DNA of 64,000 nt from Polaromonas sp. (GCF_029945685.1 NZ_JAQSDA010000025.1:372001-436000), one strand, 5' to 3'. Shown: positions 8,848 to 20,986, counted from the stretch's first letter. Translations and numbers: made by a program. The notes: generated from the letters alone by a model not told the origin.

Positions 8848-9540
8848 CTACATCAGCATGGTGTTGCGTATGAGGCCCACAGCCAGCCCCTCGATTTCAA
8901 AGGCATCGCCAGGCTCGACCACGATGGTTTTGAAGTCGGGGTTTTCGGGAAGCAACTCGATCAGGTTCTTGTTGCGGCGAAAGCGCTTGACGGTGACGTC
9001 ATCACCCAGGCGGGCCACCACGATCTGCCCGTTTTTGGCCTCCTTGGTCTGTTGCACGGCCAGCAGGTCGCCGTCCATGATGCCGGCATCGCGCATGCTC
9101 ATGCCGCGCACCTTGAGCAGGTAGTCGGGCTGGCGCTGGAACAGGCTGCTTTCGAAATAGTAGGTGTGGTCCACATGCTCCTGCGCGAGAATGGGGCTGC
9201 CAGCAGCAACCCGCCCTACCAGGGGCAGGGCGAGTTGGGCCAGGCTTTGCAACGGCAGGGAAAACTGTTTGATGCGGGATTCGTTGATGGAGCGCAGGGT
9301 GTCGCTGCGCAGGCGGATGCCGCGCGAGGTGCCGCTGACCAGCTCGATCACGCCTTTGCGGGCGAGCGCCTGCAGGTGTTCTTCGGCGGCGTTGGCGGAC
9401 TTGAACCCGAGTTCATTGGCAATTTCGGCCCGGGTGGGCGGGGCGCCGGTGCGGGCGATCGCGCTTTGAATCAGTTCAAGTATCTGCTGCTGGCGCGCAG
9501 TCAGTTTGGGCATTTCAGAAAAATCGTTGAAGCTGCTCAT
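8848..9540 (-). CDS. lexA: LexA repressor
   Basis: 230 residues from ATG 9540, chosen because AAGGAG sits seven bases before it; ATG 9513 (MPKLTARQ) is the usual family start but has no ribosome site. SOS repressor: the N-terminal winged helix-turn-helix binds CTGT-N8-ACAG-type boxes, and RecA stimulates self-cleavage. Seen are [36 protein letters not shown] (recognition helix), the Ala-Gly cleavage site in GRVAAGSP (about residues 113-114), the catalytic Ser in GMSMRDAGI (about 148) and Lys in DDVTVKRF (about 185). Two LexA boxes lie upstream, so it is autoregulated. Confidence 0.97.
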   Translation of the reverse strand: MSSFNDFSEMPKLTARQQQILELIQSAIARTGAPPTRAEIANELGFKSANAAEEHLQALARKGVIELVSGTSRGIRLRSDTLRSINESRIKQFSLPLQSLAQLALPLVGRVAAGSPILAQEHVDHTYYFESSLFQRQPDYLLKVRGMSMRDAGIMDGDLLAVQQTKEAKNGQIVVARLGDDVTVKRFRRNKNLIELLPENPDFKTIVVEPGDAFEIEGLAVGLIRNTMLM

Positions 9541-9603
9541 CACGGGGCTCCTTGTCAAACAGGGGGTTCCATCGTCCAGAATGGAGTGGGAAACCGGGGC
9601 AAG

Positions 9604-9619
9604 CTGTTTTAATATCCAG
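9604..9619. promoter_or_regulatory. lexA: LexA box 1
   Basis: CTGTTTTAATATCCAG fits CTGT-N8-(A/C)CAG with an AT-rich centre. It lies 63 bases upstream of the lexA start and upstream of the divergent asparaginase gene. Confidence 0.85.
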
Positions 9620-9622
9620 TAG

Positions 9623-9638
9623 CTGTATTTTCATCCAG
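9623..9638. promoter_or_regulatory. lexA: LexA box 2
   Basis: CTGTATTTTCATCCAG, a second CTGT-N8-CCAG box 19 bases from the first (centre to centre), so on nearly the same helix face. It ends 11 bases before the ATG at 9650 of the asparaginase gene, so LexA could also affect that gene. Confidence 0.85.
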
Positions 9639-9649
9639 TTTTTTAAAGA

Positions 9650-10627
9650 ATGCAAGTCTCAACGCTTATGAACCGAAAAATCGTGATTCTGGGTACCGGC
9701 GGCACGATTGCCGGCACCGCCGCCAGCTCCTCGGACCATACCGGCTACACCGCCGCGCAGGTGGGTATTGCCCAACTGGTAGGTGCCGTGCCAGCCCTGG
9801 CCGGGGGCCCTTGCGATCTGGTGACCGAGCAGGTGGCGCAGATCGACAGCAAGGACATGAGTTTTTCCGTCTGGGCCCGGCTTGCCGAGCGGGTCAGCCA
9901 CTTTCTGGCGCAGCCCGAGGTGCAGGGCATCGTCGTGACCCACGGCACCGACACACTGGAAGAAACCGCCTGGTTGCTGCATGCCTTGCTCGTTCCCGCC
10001 AAGCCGGTGGTGCTGACCTGTGCGATGCGACCGGCCACAGCGCTGGCGCCCGACGGCCCGCAGAACCTGCTGGACGCGGTGGCTGTCGCCGCGCATCCCG
10101 GCGCACGCGGCGTGCTGGCGGTGTGCGCGGGCGTCATTCACGGCGCGCCAGACGTGCAGAAGGTGCACACCTACCGCCTCGACGCCTTCAGCTCCGGCGA
10201 TGCCGGGCCGGTCGGTTATGTTGAGGAAGGGCGCCTGCGTTTAATGAGAAACTGGCCAGAAGCCCCCGTCCATAAAGCGCTAGCAGCTATCAAAAAGATA
10301 GTGACACAGCAGGACGGCTCCGGCTGGCCGCGTGTCGATATCGTGATGAATTACGCCGGCGCCGGCGCCAGCGTGGTGCAGGCGCTGGTGGCCAGTGGGG
10401 TGCAGGGTCTGGTGGTGGCGGCGACGGGCAATGGCACGCTGCACCAGGATCTCGAGGCGGCCTTGCTGCAGGCGCAGGCGGCCGGCGTGCGCGTGGTGCG
10501 TGCCACACGCTGCCTGGAGGGCAGGGTGCTCCCTAGGGCCGGCGACCTGCTGGCCGATTCGCAGGGCCTGAGCCCGGTCAAGGCGCGGGTGGCGCTGATG
10601 CTTGAATTGATGGCCAACGGCAGTTGA
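9650..10627 (+). CDS. L-asparaginase family protein (type I/II fold)
   Basis: 325 residues from ATG 9650; ATG 9668 (MNRKIVILGTGGTIAG) matches the family start better but neither has a strong ribosome site. It hydrolyses L-asparagine to aspartate and ammonia. Both active-site threonine motifs are present: GTGGTIAG near the N terminus and THGTDTLEETA near residue 104. No signal peptide, so a cytosolic enzyme is expected. About 20 residues (RNWPEAPVHKALAAIKKIV region) are encoded by a dispersed repeat lying in frame between YVEEGRLR and WPRVDIV. The divergent lexA and its boxes lie immediately upstream. Substrate range (Asn or Gln) is not certain. Confidence 0.9.
   Translation: MQVSTLMNRKIVILGTGGTIAGTAASSSDHTGYTAAQVGIAQLVGAVPALAGGPCDLVTEQVAQIDSKDMSFSVWARLAERVSHFLAQPEVQGIVVTHGTDTLEETAWLLHALLVPAKPVVLTCAMRPATALAPDGPQNLLDAVAVAAHPGARGVLAVCAGVIHGAPDVQKVHTYRLDAFSSGDAGPVGYVEEGRLRLMRNWPEAPVHKALAAIKKIVTQQDGSGWPRVDIVMNYAGAGASVVQALVASGVQGLVVAATGNGTLHQDLEAALLQAQAAGVRVVRATRCLEGRVLPRAGDLLADSQGLSPVKARVALMLELMANGS
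10242..10302 (-). repeat. Dispersed repeat family A, copy inside the asparaginase gene
   Basis: On the minus strand it contains TTTTTGATAGCTGCTAGCGC, then TTTATGGACGGGGGCTTCTG and GCCAGTTT. This is a full-length member of the family also seen at 26008, 32903, 37502, 45831 and 57394. It stays in frame with the host gene. Confidence 0.7.
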
Positions 10628-10631
10628 CGCG

Positions 10632-11051
10632 ATGTTTGCAGCATTGAAATCCCACGTGTGGGCTTACCCGGCGCTGGAGATGGTGCATATCAGCGGCATT
10701 GCGCTGCTGCTCGGCAACCTGGTGCTGCTGGAATTGCGCGTGTTTGGCCTGGGTGCGGCCTTGCCCGTGCGGGAGCTGGCGCGCCTGAGCCTGGGCCTGG
10801 CGCTCAGTGGCTTTGTCATCGCTGCTGCGTCCGGCCTGTTGATGTTTGCCTCCCAGCCGGCCGAGTTGCTGGCGAATCGGGCTTTTACCCTGAAGATGCT
10901 GCTGTTATTCAGCGCGGCGTGTAATGCAGCCTGGTTCCACGGGCGCGGCTCGCTCGACAAACTCGATGTCTGGGCGCGCGTGCAGATGGGGGTGTCCACC
11001 CTGATCTGGCTGGCCGTGCTGGCATGTGGCCGCTGGATCGCCTACCGCTAG
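10632..11051 (+). CDS. Small four-helix membrane protein, DUF6644-like
   Basis: 139 residues starting four bases after the asparaginase stop. Four hydrophobic helices are visible (about 14-36, 47-71, 82-98, 114-134). Conserved-looking histidines occur near the start (LKSHVWAYPALEMVHISG) and in AWFHGRGSLD. It resembles a family of small inner-membrane proteins (DUF6644-like, assignment from memory) that often sits beside DUF6152 proteins, as here. The paired histidines could bind haem or metal, but this is a guess. Function unknown. Confidence 0.75.
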   Translation: MFAALKSHVWAYPALEMVHISGIALLLGNLVLLELRVFGLGAALPVRELARLSLGLALSGFVIAAASGLLMFASQPAELLANRAFTLKMLLLFSAACNAAWFHGRGSLDKLDVWARVQMGVSTLIWLAVLACGRWIAYR

Positions 11052-11078
11052 GCACACCATTCTTCAAGGAGTTGACCC

Positions 11079-11558
11079 ATGAAACGACGTGACCTGATCG
11101 GAGCAGCATGTGCCGTATCCAGTGCCGGCCTGATGCCTTTGGCGTGGGCGCACCACGGCTGGAGCGGCTTTGACCAGGACCGGCCGATCTACCTCGAAGG
11201 CAGGGTGCTCAAGTCCCTTTGGCAGAACCCGCATGTGGAGCTGGAAATTGAATTGCCGGCCACCATGAAGCTGCCGGCCGACCTGGCCCAGCGCGCGCTG
11301 CCGGCCCAGAGCGCCCCGGTCGATGGCAAAGCCTTGCTGGCCAAAGCCGTGTTGCCCACGCGCCAGGACAGGCGCTGGGAGATCGAGCTGGCGCCCCTGA
11401 CGCGACTGCAGGCCTGGAAAGTCGCTGAAATCAAACCCGGCGCGCTGGTCTCGGTACTGGGGTTCACCTTTGCCGGTGAGAAGGGGGACGCGGTGTTACG
11501 CGCCGAGTACCTGTTTGTCGACGGCAAGGCGTATGGCCTGAGGTCCAGTCCGGCCTGA
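11079..11558 (+). CDS. Exported DUF6152-like protein
   Basis: 159 residues. The N terminus MKRRDLIGAACAVSSAGLM has twin arginines and a hydrophobic stretch ending PLAWAHHGWSG, fitting a Tat-type signal with cleavage before AHHGWSGFD. The mature part is a small beta domain (IYLEGRVLKSLWQNPHVELE, RRWEIELAPLTRLQAWKVAE, GALVSVLGF) as in DUF6152 proteins. It follows the small membrane protein by 27 bases and was probably transcribed with it; a GGAG-type site lies at 11069. Periplasmic location is inferred. Role unknown. Confidence 0.75.
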   Translation: MKRRDLIGAACAVSSAGLMPLAWAHHGWSGFDQDRPIYLEGRVLKSLWQNPHVELEIELPATMKLPADLAQRALPAQSAPVDGKALLAKAVLPTRQDRRWEIELAPLTRLQAWKVAEIKPGALVSVLGFTFAGEKGDAVLRAEYLFVDGKAYGLRSSPA

Positions 11559-11589
11559 GTGACGGTGAATGGTGCCGAGTGACGCCCAG

Positions 11590-11623
11590 CAAAAAGGCCG
11601 TCTGCAGACGGCCTTTTTTTTTA
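11590..11623. terminator. Bidirectional rho-independent terminator
   Basis: Perfect stem AAGGCCGTCTG/CAGACGGCCTT with A-run before and T-run after. It serves both the upstream plus-strand genes and the convergent adk operon. Confidence 0.9.
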
Positions 11624-11640
11624 ATGTGCGGCGAGAGCGT

Positions 11641-12321
<681 letters not shown>

Positions 12322-12406
12322 TCAGCAGCGGACGGGTGGCCTGATGCCGGCCCCAGCCTCACATTATTTTGACTTGGAGGATAGCATGCGTCCCCCTGCG
12401 TGCAGC

Positions 12407-13174
12407 TTACACAAACAGCCGTCGCACGCGCTCCAGGTCCTCGAGGGTGTCGACGCCGGGCCCGGGCGCCTGTGCGGTGACGTGGACGGCGATGCGGTGG
12501 CCGTGCCAGAGCGCGCGCAGCTGCTCGAGTTGCTCGAGCCGCTCCAGCGGCGCTTGCGGCAAGCCCGGGAACTGCCGCAGGAAGCTGACGCGGTAGCCGT
12601 AGATGCCCACGTGGCGCAATGGGAGCGGCAGATCCTGCGCCGCCGCGGCGGCCTGCCACCAGGCCTGACCGGAAAAATCCCGCGCGGCCGGGATAGCGGC
12701 GCGGCTGAAATACAGCGCGGTGGCGCGCGCATCGAGCACCACCTTGACCACATTCGGGTTCCGCAGTTCATCGAGGCTGGTTATGGCATGGGCGGCCGTG
12801 CTCATGGCGCAGTCGCTGCGGCTGTCCAGCAACTTCGCGACGGCGTCGATCAGCGCCGGGTCGATCAGCGGCTCGTCGCCCTGCACATTGACCACACATT
12901 CCGCATCAGCCAGGCCAAGCAGGTCGCAGGCCTCGGCCAGCCGGTCACTGCCGCTCGGGTGGTCGGAACGGGTCAGTATGGCGGTCACGCCAAAGTCGGC
13001 GCAGGCCTGCACGATCTGGGGGCTGTCGGCCGCCACCACCACGCGTGCGGCGCCACTCTGGAGGGCGCGCTGCGCCACGCGGACCACCATGGGCACGCCG
13101 GCGATGTCGGCCAGCGGCTTGTCGGGCAGGCGGGTGGACGCGAGGCGGGCCGGAATAAGGACGGTGAAACTCAT
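12407..13174 (-). CDS. kdsB: 3-deoxy-manno-octulosonate cytidylyltransferase
   Basis: 255 residues from ATG 13174 ([20 protein letters not shown]); the longer frame upstream is not family-like. It activates KDO with CTP to CMP-KDO for LPS inner core synthesis in the cytosol. Nucleotidyltransferase signature [14 protein letters not shown] at 8-21, a [13 protein letters not shown] metal/nucleotide motif near 97-109, and RHVGIYGYR later on. It lies 45 bases after the Trm112-like gene in the LPS operon, next to lpxK, which fits its role. Confidence 0.97.
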   Translation of the reverse strand: MSFTVLIPARLASTRLPDKPLADIAGVPMVVRVAQRALQSGAARVVVAADSPQIVQACADFGVTAILTRSDHPSGSDRLAEACDLLGLADAECVVNVQGDEPLIDPALIDAVAKLLDSRSDCAMSTAAHAITSLDELRNPNVVKVVLDARATALYFSRAAIPAARDFSGQAWWQAAAAAQDLPLPLRHVGIYGYRVSFLRQFPGLPQAPLERLEQLEQLRALWHGHRIAVHVTAQAPGPGVDTLEDLERVRRLFV

Positions 13175-13219
13175 GCGCGGCAGGTCACAGGCCGAGTTCC
13201 TCGTCGAAAGCATCCAGGA

Positions 13220-13402
13220 TCACAGCCCGAGTTCCTTGTCTGTGAGGGTGCGCGCCTCGCTCTCGAGCATCACCGGCAGGCCGTCGCGGATCGGGTAGGC
13301 CAGACGTGCGCTGCGCGAGATCAGCTCCTGTTTTTCACGGTCGTAATCGAGCGGGCCCTTGGTCACGGGGCAGACCAGCAGTTCAAGCAGTTTGGTGTCC
13401 AT
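13220..13402 (-). CDS. Trm112/YcaR family small protein
   Basis: 60 residues: [20 protein letters not shown] then [19 protein letters not shown]. This is the small Trm112-like (UPF0434) family, usually found between lpxK and kdsB in proteobacteria. Family members act as small partner proteins in eukaryotes and archaea; the bacterial role is not settled. Only one cysteine (CP) remains where zinc-binding members have more. The start overlaps the end of lpxK by 20 bases, which indicates translational coupling. Confidence 0.93.
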   Translation of the reverse strand: MDTKLLELLVCPVTKGPLDYDREKQELISRSARLAYPIRDGLPVMLESEARTLTDKELGL

Positions 13403-14423
13403 GGGAGGATGGTAATGGAGAAAGCAGGGGGTCCAGCAGGGCGTCGAACGCCGTGAAGAAGGCCGCCTCGGGGGAAAACACCAGCGGCACGGCCAGCACA
13501 TCCGCTTGCCGGGGAAACAGCTTGACCGCGTCCTTTTCGGTGCAAATCAGGGTGTAGCCCTTGTCCTGCGGGCGCGGGTAGCTATCAAAACTGTAGTGGT
13601 CGGGCAGGTCCCGCGTTTCAGCCAGCACCAGGCCACGGGCGCGCAGCATGGCGAAAAAGGCTTCGGGTTTGGCGATGCCGGCCAGTGCGAGCACCGGCTG
13701 GCCCGCCAGGCTGTCGAGTGGGACGCGGCTGCCGTCGGCGCGCCGTGCGTGGTCGGCCAGCTGCCGGCTTGACCGGAAGCCGTCGAAGGCCGGCAGCGCC
13801 GCGGTGTGCAGCACCAGGTCAATGCCGCGTCCGCCGGCGCGCACGCCGCGTTGCAGGCGCTCCGGCCAGGGCTCGCGCAGGGGGCCGGCCGGCAGCAGCC
13901 AGCCGTTGCCGACGCCGCGCTCGTCGAACACCGCGATCTCGATGTCACGCTGCAGTGCGTAATGCTGCAGGCCGTCGTCGCAGACGATCACCTGTGTCTG
14001 GTGGTGCGCCGCAAGCAGCGCACGCGCGGCTTCGGCGCGCCGGGTCGCTACAAAAACAGGAGCGCCTGTCGCCCGCCGGATAAGGGCTGGCTCGTCGCCC
14101 GAGGCTTCGATGGGGGTGCCCGGCAAGACCTCGAGGCACTGCGCACTGGTGCGCCCGTAGCCGCGCGAGACCACGCCGACCTGCAGACCGCGGGCCTGCA
14201 GGTGCTGCACCAAGGCAATCACCGCCGGCGTCTTGCCGGCGCCGCCGGCCACCACGTTGCCCACCACCACCACCGGGACGGACAGGCGTTCAGATTTGAA
14301 GTAGCCGGCCCGGAAGGCCAGCCGGCGCAACTCGGCCAGGAGGCCGTAGAGCCGTGACAGCGGCCAGAGCAGGCAGGCGAGCAGGCCGCGCCGCAGCCAG
14401 GCCTGCTGCAGCCGGGTCGCCAC
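13383..14423 (-). CDS. lpxK: Tetraacyldisaccharide 4'-kinase
   Basis: 346 residues. It phosphorylates the 4' position of the lipid A precursor at the inner membrane. An N-terminal amphipathic/membrane helix ([20 protein letters not shown]) is followed by the Walker A-like [15 protein letters not shown] (about 50-64), VVSRGYGR, the GDEPALI motif, and DDGLQHYAL near 145-155. The end has [12 protein letters not shown]. It follows exbD by two bases and overlaps the Trm112 gene. Two short stretches resembling the dispersed repeat were checked and look like ordinary family sequence. Confidence 0.97.
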   Translation of the reverse strand: MATRLQQAWLRRGLLACLLWPLSRLYGLLAELRRLAFRAGYFKSERLSVPVVVVGNVVAGGAGKTPAVIALVQHLQARGLQVGVVSRGYGRTSAQCLEVLPGTPIEASGDEPALIRRATGAPVFVATRRAEAARALLAAHHQTQVIVCDDGLQHYALQRDIEIAVFDERGVGNGWLLPAGPLREPWPERLQRGVRAGGRGIDLVLHTAALPAFDGFRSSRQLADHARRADGSRVPLDSLAGQPVLALAGIAKPEAFFAMLRARGLVLAETRDLPDHYSFDSYPRPQDKGYTLICTEKDAVKLFPRQADVLAVPLVFSPEAAFFTAFDALLDPLLSPLPSSHGHQTA

Positions 14424-14425
14424 GG

Positions 14426-14854
14426 TCAGCGGGCGCCGGCCTGCGCCGCGCTCTGGGTGGCAAAGGTGATTTGCGTCAAGCCGCTGCGCCGGGCCGCTTC
14501 CATCACGGTGATGACCGATTGGTGGGTGGCGCTGGCATCGGCACTGATGATGATCACGCTGTCCTTGCCGGCCTTGGCCGCCGCGCTGATGGCGGCGCTC
14601 AGCGCCTCGATGCTGCGGCCGGACACAGGCACCTTGCTGACCATGTAGCGGCCGTCGCTGCTGACGGCGACGATCACTTCCTTGGGGTAGTCGCGCTGCT
14701 GGTCGGCGTCGGCCACCGGCAGCTTGATCTGCAGTTCGGTGAACTTGCTGTAGGTGGTCGACAGCATCAGGAAGATCAGCACGACCAGCAACACGTCGAT
14801 GAACGGAATCAGGTTGATCTCGGGTTCATCGCGCGATGAGCGGCGAAAGTTCAT
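14426..14854 (-). CDS. exbD: Biopolymer transport protein ExbD/TolR
   Basis: 142 residues. One N-terminal membrane helix contains the proton-carrying Asp ([19 protein letters not shown], residues 15-33), followed by a periplasmic domain ([43 protein letters not shown]). With ExbB it forms a proton-driven motor that energises TonB-dependent transport or, in this operon setting, a related envelope task. It lies two bases before lpxK and is separated from exbB by 115 bases holding a dispersed repeat. Confidence 0.95.
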   Translation of the reverse strand: MNFRRSSRDEPEINLIPFIDVLLVVLIFLMLSTTYSKFTELQIKLPVADADQQRDYPKEVIVAVSSDGRYMVSKVPVSGRSIEALSAAISAAAKAGKDSVIIISADASATHQSVITVMEAARRSGLTQITFATQSAAQAGAR

Positions 14855-14917
14855 GCCGCGCTCCTGAGGGGCTGGGTGGTCGGAGTTTTTTCGCCGGGCC
14901 GCCCCAAGAAAATATGT

Positions 14918-14965
14918 GCCCCCTCTGGGGGCAGCGAAGTACGCGAAGCGACGAGCGTGGGGGCC
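14918..14965 (-). repeat. Dispersed repeat family B, short copy
   Basis: Read on the minus strand, 48 bases differ from 58942-58989 at about three positions (GGCCCCCACGCTCGTCGCTT, then CGCGTACTTCGCTGCCCCCA, GAGGGGGC). It lies between exbB and exbD. Confidence 0.8.
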
Positions 14966-14969
14966 TGAT

Positions 14970-15629
14970 TCATGATTTCCGGAGGGTGTTCAGGTGGCGC
15001 ACAAAACGCTCGGAGGCGATTTCCATCGTGAGCAGGTAACCGTCCACCCGGGCGCGGAAATAGCGCCAGAAAATCAGCGATGGAATCGCCACGATGAGGC
15101 CGAAAGCGGTGTTGTACAGCGCAATCGAAATACCTTGTGCCAGTTGTGCGGGGTTGCCGCCGGCGGCATTGGCCACGCCGCCACTGCCGGCCTGCGAGCC
15201 GAAAATCTCGATCATGCCGATCACCGTGCCGAGCAGACCCAGCAGCGGCGCGGCCGAGGCGATGGTGGCCAGAGCTGCCAGGTAACGCTCCAGCGTGTGG
15301 GCGGCGCGCCGACCCGCGCCTTCGAGGGTGGAGCGCAGATCGTCCTCGCTGATGCGCGGGTTGGTGTTGAGCGCACGAAAACCGCTGGCCAACACCTCCC
15401 CGAGCAGGGAGTTCTGCTCAAGATGCGAGACCACGTCGGGGGCGGGCACGGAGCTGCGCGAGACAGTGATGGCCTCATCCAGCAAGCGGGGCGGGGCAAT
15501 TTTTCCGGTTTTGAGGCTGACAAAACGCTCGATGACCAGGGCCAGCGCCAGGATGGAGCAGGCAACCAGGGGCCAGATGGGCCAGCCTGCGGCTTGTATG
15601 ATCGAAAACAAGTAAACGTCTCCCGGCAA
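14970..15629 (-). CDS. exbB: MotA/TolQ/ExbB proton channel protein
   Basis: 219 residues with three membrane helices: one at the N terminus (AAGWPIWPLVACSILALALVI), and two in the second half (LAALATIASAAPLLGLLGTV and GISIALYNTAFGLIVAIPSL). The signature LLGLLGTVIGMIEIFGS is typical of ExbB/TolQ. It pairs with ExbD as proton-driven stator. First gene of the minus-strand LPS/adk operon, so the promoter should lie in the 323-base gap to the divergent xseA. Confidence 0.95.
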   Translation of the reverse strand: MPGDVYLFSIIQAAGWPIWPLVACSILALALVIERFVSLKTGKIAPPRLLDEAITVSRSSVPAPDVVSHLEQNSLLGEVLASGFRALNTNPRISEDDLRSTLEGAGRRAAHTLERYLAALATIASAAPLLGLLGTVIGMIEIFGSQAGSGGVANAAGGNPAQLAQGISIALYNTAFGLIVAIPSLIFWRYFRARVDGYLLTMEIASERFVRHLNTLRKS

Positions 15630-15952
15630 ATAGTTGCTGTGGATTATGGCCCAGCCCAGAACGCGAACCGGACGCGTCCTCGGGGGCCCGCCCCGTTGTC
15701 GCCAGCTGCCCGCTTGTAGGACCTAACTCACAGATCTTGTGGATAACTTTGTTAGCAAGTGGCCGCCAGGGGCCCGCGAGGCCGCGCCAAATGGGCGATG
15801 TGACAGAACGATGAAAAAATAAGCAGAATATAGTTCTTATAAATCAATGAGTTACACGAATTCTTCTAGTCATTCCCGGCAAACCGCGGGTTTCACCCTG
15901 CGTTCATGCGGCACTGTGGAGTATTACCCCCGGTTCTTCGAGGGGTTTACGC
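15630..15952. promoter_or_regulatory. Divergent promoter region between exbB and xseA
   Basis: No coding frame supported. The central part (15730-15890) is AT-richer than its surroundings. It holds one perfect DnaA 9-mer (TTATCCACA on the minus strand, 15738-15746) within a CTAAC...GTTAG inverted pair at about 15723-15756. It must contain the promoters of both operons; I could not assign -10/-35 boxes with confidence. Confidence 0.5.
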
Positions 15953-17248
15953 GTGTTTGAGTCCGCGGGCGCGTCAGAAAGAGTGTCGCCGGGCGTGCGC
16001 GTCTGGCCCGTGGGTTCCTTGCTGCGCGCGATTGCCGACAGCCTGGAGGCACGTTTCAACCCAGTGGCCGTGCAGGGGGAGGTCAGCGGGTTTTCGCGGG
16101 CCGCCAGTGGCCATTGTTATTTTTCGCTGAAGGACGCGCAGGGCCAGATCCGCTGCGCGATGTTCCGGCGGGCCGCCGGCCTGCTGGATTTTTCGCCACG
16201 CGACGGCCTGTTGGTCGAAGTGCGTGGCCGGCTTGGCGTCTACGAGCCGCGCGGCGAACTGCAGATGGTGGTCGAGTCCATGCAGCAGGCCGGGCAGGGC
16301 AACCTGTTTGAGCAGTTTCTCCTGCTCAAGGCCAGGCTGGAGGCCGAAGGCCTGTTCGACGCGGGCCGCAAGCGGGCCTTGCCGCTGCTGCCGCGCGCCA
16401 TCGGCGTGGTGACCTCGCTGGGCGCAGCCGCCCTGCATGATGTGGTGACGGCCTTGCAGCGCCGCGCGCCGCACATTCCGGTGGTGATCTACCCCGCCAG
16501 CGTGCAGGGCGCGCAGGCGCCCGAGGAGTTGCGCCATGCCCTGCGCCAGGCCAGCGAGCGCGCGGAGGTGGATGTGCTGCTGCTGGTGCGCGGCGGCGGG
16601 GCCATGGAAGACCTGTGGGCCTTCAACGACGAGCAACTGGCGCGCCTGATCGTGGCGTCGCCGGTGCCCGTGGTGTGCGGCGTCGGCCACGAGACCGATT
16701 TCACGATTGCCGATTTTTGCGCTGACCTGCGCGCGCCCACCCCCACCGCGGCGGCCGAAATGTGCGCCCAGCCGCAAAGCGTCTGGCTCGGTGCGCTGGA
16801 CCTGGCAGAGGATCGCCTGCAGGACGGCGTGGAGCGGCAACTGCAGGCCCAGAACCAGCGACTCGACTGGGCGGCCTCCCGTGTGAGCCGGCCGTCACAT
16901 CTGGTCACACGTCAGCAGGCCCGGCTGGCCGGACAGACGCAGCGCCTGCGGCATGCGCTGCAGTCAGGTGTGCAGCGGGAGAACCACCGCCTCCAGGGAC
17001 TGGCGCTGGCTTTCCCCCAGGCCGTGGCGGAAGCGCTGGCCCGACAACAGCGCAGGCTCGAGCGTGCGCAACTCAGGCTGGAGCCGCTCGATCCCAAGCT
17101 CGTTCTGCAGCGCGGTTATGCGTGGCTGGCCGACCTGCAGGGCCAGGCCGTCACCAGCGCCCGCGCTACCCACCCCGGGCAGGCGCTGCGCGCTACCCTT
17201 GCCGATGGCGAGGTCGATTTGACCGTTTCTGCACCGCGGCTGATTTAG
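15953..17248 (+). CDS. xseA: Exodeoxyribonuclease VII large subunit
   Basis: 431 residues from GTG 15953. The N-terminal OB-fold is visible ([40 protein letters not shown]). The catalytic domain has [59 protein letters not shown] and [12 protein letters not shown], all family hallmarks. A long coiled-coil region (about 280-370) precedes the end [14 protein letters not shown]. With XseB (not in the window) it degrades single-stranded DNA in both directions in repair. The stop is 58 bases before sodB. Confidence 0.97.
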   Translation: MFESAGASERVSPGVRVWPVGSLLRAIADSLEARFNPVAVQGEVSGFSRAASGHCYFSLKDAQGQIRCAMFRRAAGLLDFSPRDGLLVEVRGRLGVYEPRGELQMVVESMQQAGQGNLFEQFLLLKARLEAEGLFDAGRKRALPLLPRAIGVVTSLGAAALHDVVTALQRRAPHIPVVIYPASVQGAQAPEELRHALRQASERAEVDVLLLVRGGGAMEDLWAFNDEQLARLIVASPVPVVCGVGHETDFTIADFCADLRAPTPTAAAEMCAQPQSVWLGALDLAEDRLQDGVERQLQAQNQRLDWAASRVSRPSHLVTRQQARLAGQTQRLRHALQSGVQRENHRLQGLALAFPQAVAEALARQQRRLERAQLRLEPLDPKLVLQRGYAWLADLQGQAVTSARATHPGQALRATLADGEVDLTVSAPRLI

Positions 17249-17306
17249 TTTTTACAATGGCCGTCGACACCGGCTTTATCAACAACACCTCACGAGGAAA
17301 AAAAAC

Positions 17307-17888
17307 ATGGAACACAAACTCCCCCCACTCCCGTACGCCATCGACGCGCTGGCCCCCCACTACAGCCAGGAAACGTTTGAGTACCACCATGGCAAGCACC
17401 ACAACGCCTATGTGGTCAACCTCAACAACCTGCAAAAAGGCACCGAGTTCGAGGCCATGACGCTCGAAGAGATCATCAAGAAATCCAGCGGCGGCGTGTA
17501 CAACAACGCGGCGCAGATCTGGAACCACACGTTTTTCTGGAGCTGCATGAAGCCCGCCGGTGGTGGTGAGCCCTCCGGCCCACTCGCCGCCGCCATCAAC
17601 GCCAAGTTTGGTTCCTATGCCGCTTTCAGGGAAGCCTTTGTGAAATCGGCTGTCGGCAACTTTGGTTCGGGCTGGACCTGGCTGGTGAAAAAAGCCGACG
17701 GCTCGGTTGACATCGTCAACACCGGCCCCGCCGGCACGCCGCTGACCACCGCCGACAAGGCGCTGATGACGGTGGACGTGTGGGAACACGCCTATTACAT
17801 CGACTACCGCAACCAGCGCCCCAAGTTTGTCGAGACTTTCCTCGACAAGCTGGTGAACTGGGACTTTGCAGCGGCAAACTTCGCCTGA
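17307..17888 (+). CDS. sodB: Iron superoxide dismutase
   Basis: 193 residues, the usual length. It converts superoxide to oxygen and peroxide in the cytosol. Metal ligands seen: His in [13 protein letters not shown] (about 27), His in QIWNHTFFW (about 74), Asp and His in [14 protein letters not shown] (about 157 and 161). SodB-like features are [11 protein letters not shown] and the Ala-Gly-free [14 protein letters not shown]; FeSOD is more likely than MnSOD. RBS GAGGAAA lies nine bases before the start. A strong terminator follows. Confidence 0.97.
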   Translation: MEHKLPPLPYAIDALAPHYSQETFEYHHGKHHNAYVVNLNNLQKGTEFEAMTLEEIIKKSSGGVYNNAAQIWNHTFFWSCMKPAGGGEPSGPLAAAINAKFGSYAAFREAFVKSAVGNFGSGWTWLVKKADGSVDIVNTGPAGTPLTTADKALMTVDVWEHAYYIDYRNQRPKFVETFLDKLVNWDFAAANFA

Positions 17889-17924
17889 ATCTGCCAGGCG
17901 CTTGCGCTGCGCCGCTGACCCCAG

Positions 17925-17957
17925 AAAAAGCCCGAAGATGTCTTCGGGCTTTTTTTT
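17925..17957 (+). terminator. sodB: Rho-independent terminator of sodB
   Basis: Stem AAAAGCCCGAAGA/TCTTCGGGCTTTT with a two-base loop followed by a run of T. Confidence 0.92.
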
Positions 17958-18128
17958 GCCCGATAAAAAACGCACTCCAAATGGCGTAATTTCGTATCGT
18001 GGCATCGCATTGCATAAAATGCTTGTCAGGCAGGTCCCGTTCCCTCAAGGAATCGGGCACCATCCGATCATGCCCGCCGGTCTGCGAACCAGCCGGTGGC
18101 GTTCCCATAACAGTTCTGGAGATAAGCG

Positions 18129-20366
<2,238 letters not shown>

Positions 20367-20393
20367 ACCAACTTGACGCCTTGACCGGGGCAC

Positions 20394-20422
20394 AAAAAAG
20401 CCGACTTCGCGTCGGCTTTTTT
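20394..20422 (+). terminator. icd: Rho-independent terminator of monomeric icd
   Basis: AAAAAAGCCGAC-TTCGC-GTCGGCTTTTTT; can act in both directions between converging genes. Confidence 0.92.
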
Positions 20423-20451
20423 CATGGTGCCGCCAACGCAGCGCGTGGCGT

Positions 20452-20949
20452 TCAACGGGGTTGCGCGAACACCGGTCCCGACAGTTTGCTGCCCGCCTTG
20501 ATGCCTTTTTTGGCAAACCAGCCGACGTTCATCTCCAGCACGTAACGCACCGGTTTTTCCGAGCAGTGCGAGTCTGTCGTCTGCGGTTTCATGTCGGCCA
20601 GGTTCACGATGGTGCCGTCGTCGGCGACAAAGGCAGCGGTCAGCGGCAGCAGGGTGTTTTTCATCCAGAAGCACTGTTGGGCAGGCTGTTCGAACACAAA
20701 CAGCATGCCTTCGGTGGCCGGCATCTCCTTGCGAAACATCAGGCCGATCTGCCGCTGCTCCGGCGTCAACGCGACTTGCGCGTCGACCTGGTGCATGCCT
20801 GCCGACAGTTTGGCTCGCGGCAGGTTGGTTTGCGGCGTTCCTTGCGCCATCGCGCATCCGGCGCTCAACACCAGGGAGCAAAGTGCGAGCGTCAGCCCGC
20901 GCGGGGGCGACTTGAGGGCAGCAGGCAAAAAGGTCATGAAGCGTTCCAC
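20452..20949 (-). CDS. Exported DUF192 family protein
   Basis: 165 residues from ATG 20949 (ATG 20937 possible). A signal sequence (LTLALCSLVLSAGCAMAQG) precedes a DUF192 domain: VDAQVALTPEQRQIGLMFRK, GMLFVFEQPAQQCFWMKNTL, PLTAAFVADDGTIVNLADMK, PVRYVLEMNVGWFAKKGIK. DUF192 proteins are small secreted or membrane-anchored proteins of unknown function. The cysteine in SAGC could be lipidated but the box is not canonical. It faces the icd gene and shares the intergenic terminator. Confidence 0.92.
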   Translation of the reverse strand: MERFMTFLPAALKSPPRGLTLALCSLVLSAGCAMAQGTPQTNLPRAKLSAGMHQVDAQVALTPEQRQIGLMFRKEMPATEGMLFVFEQPAQQCFWMKNTLLPLTAAFVADDGTIVNLADMKPQTTDSHCSEKPVRYVLEMNVGWFAKKGIKAGSKLSGPVFAQPR

Positions 20950-20986
20950 CGTAGAGGGGTCAAGCTGCCAGCATAAACGACAGCCA

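Noticed and set aside
13579..13597. AGCTATCAAAA-like stretch in lpxK resembling repeat family A
   Set aside because: The encoded [11 protein letters not shown] is ordinary LpxK sequence and the rest of the repeat is missing.
15738..15746. Perfect DnaA box TTATCCACA, thought of as replication origin
   Set aside because: A single 9-mer is expected about once in two windows by chance; no dnaA, dnaN or box cluster nearby.
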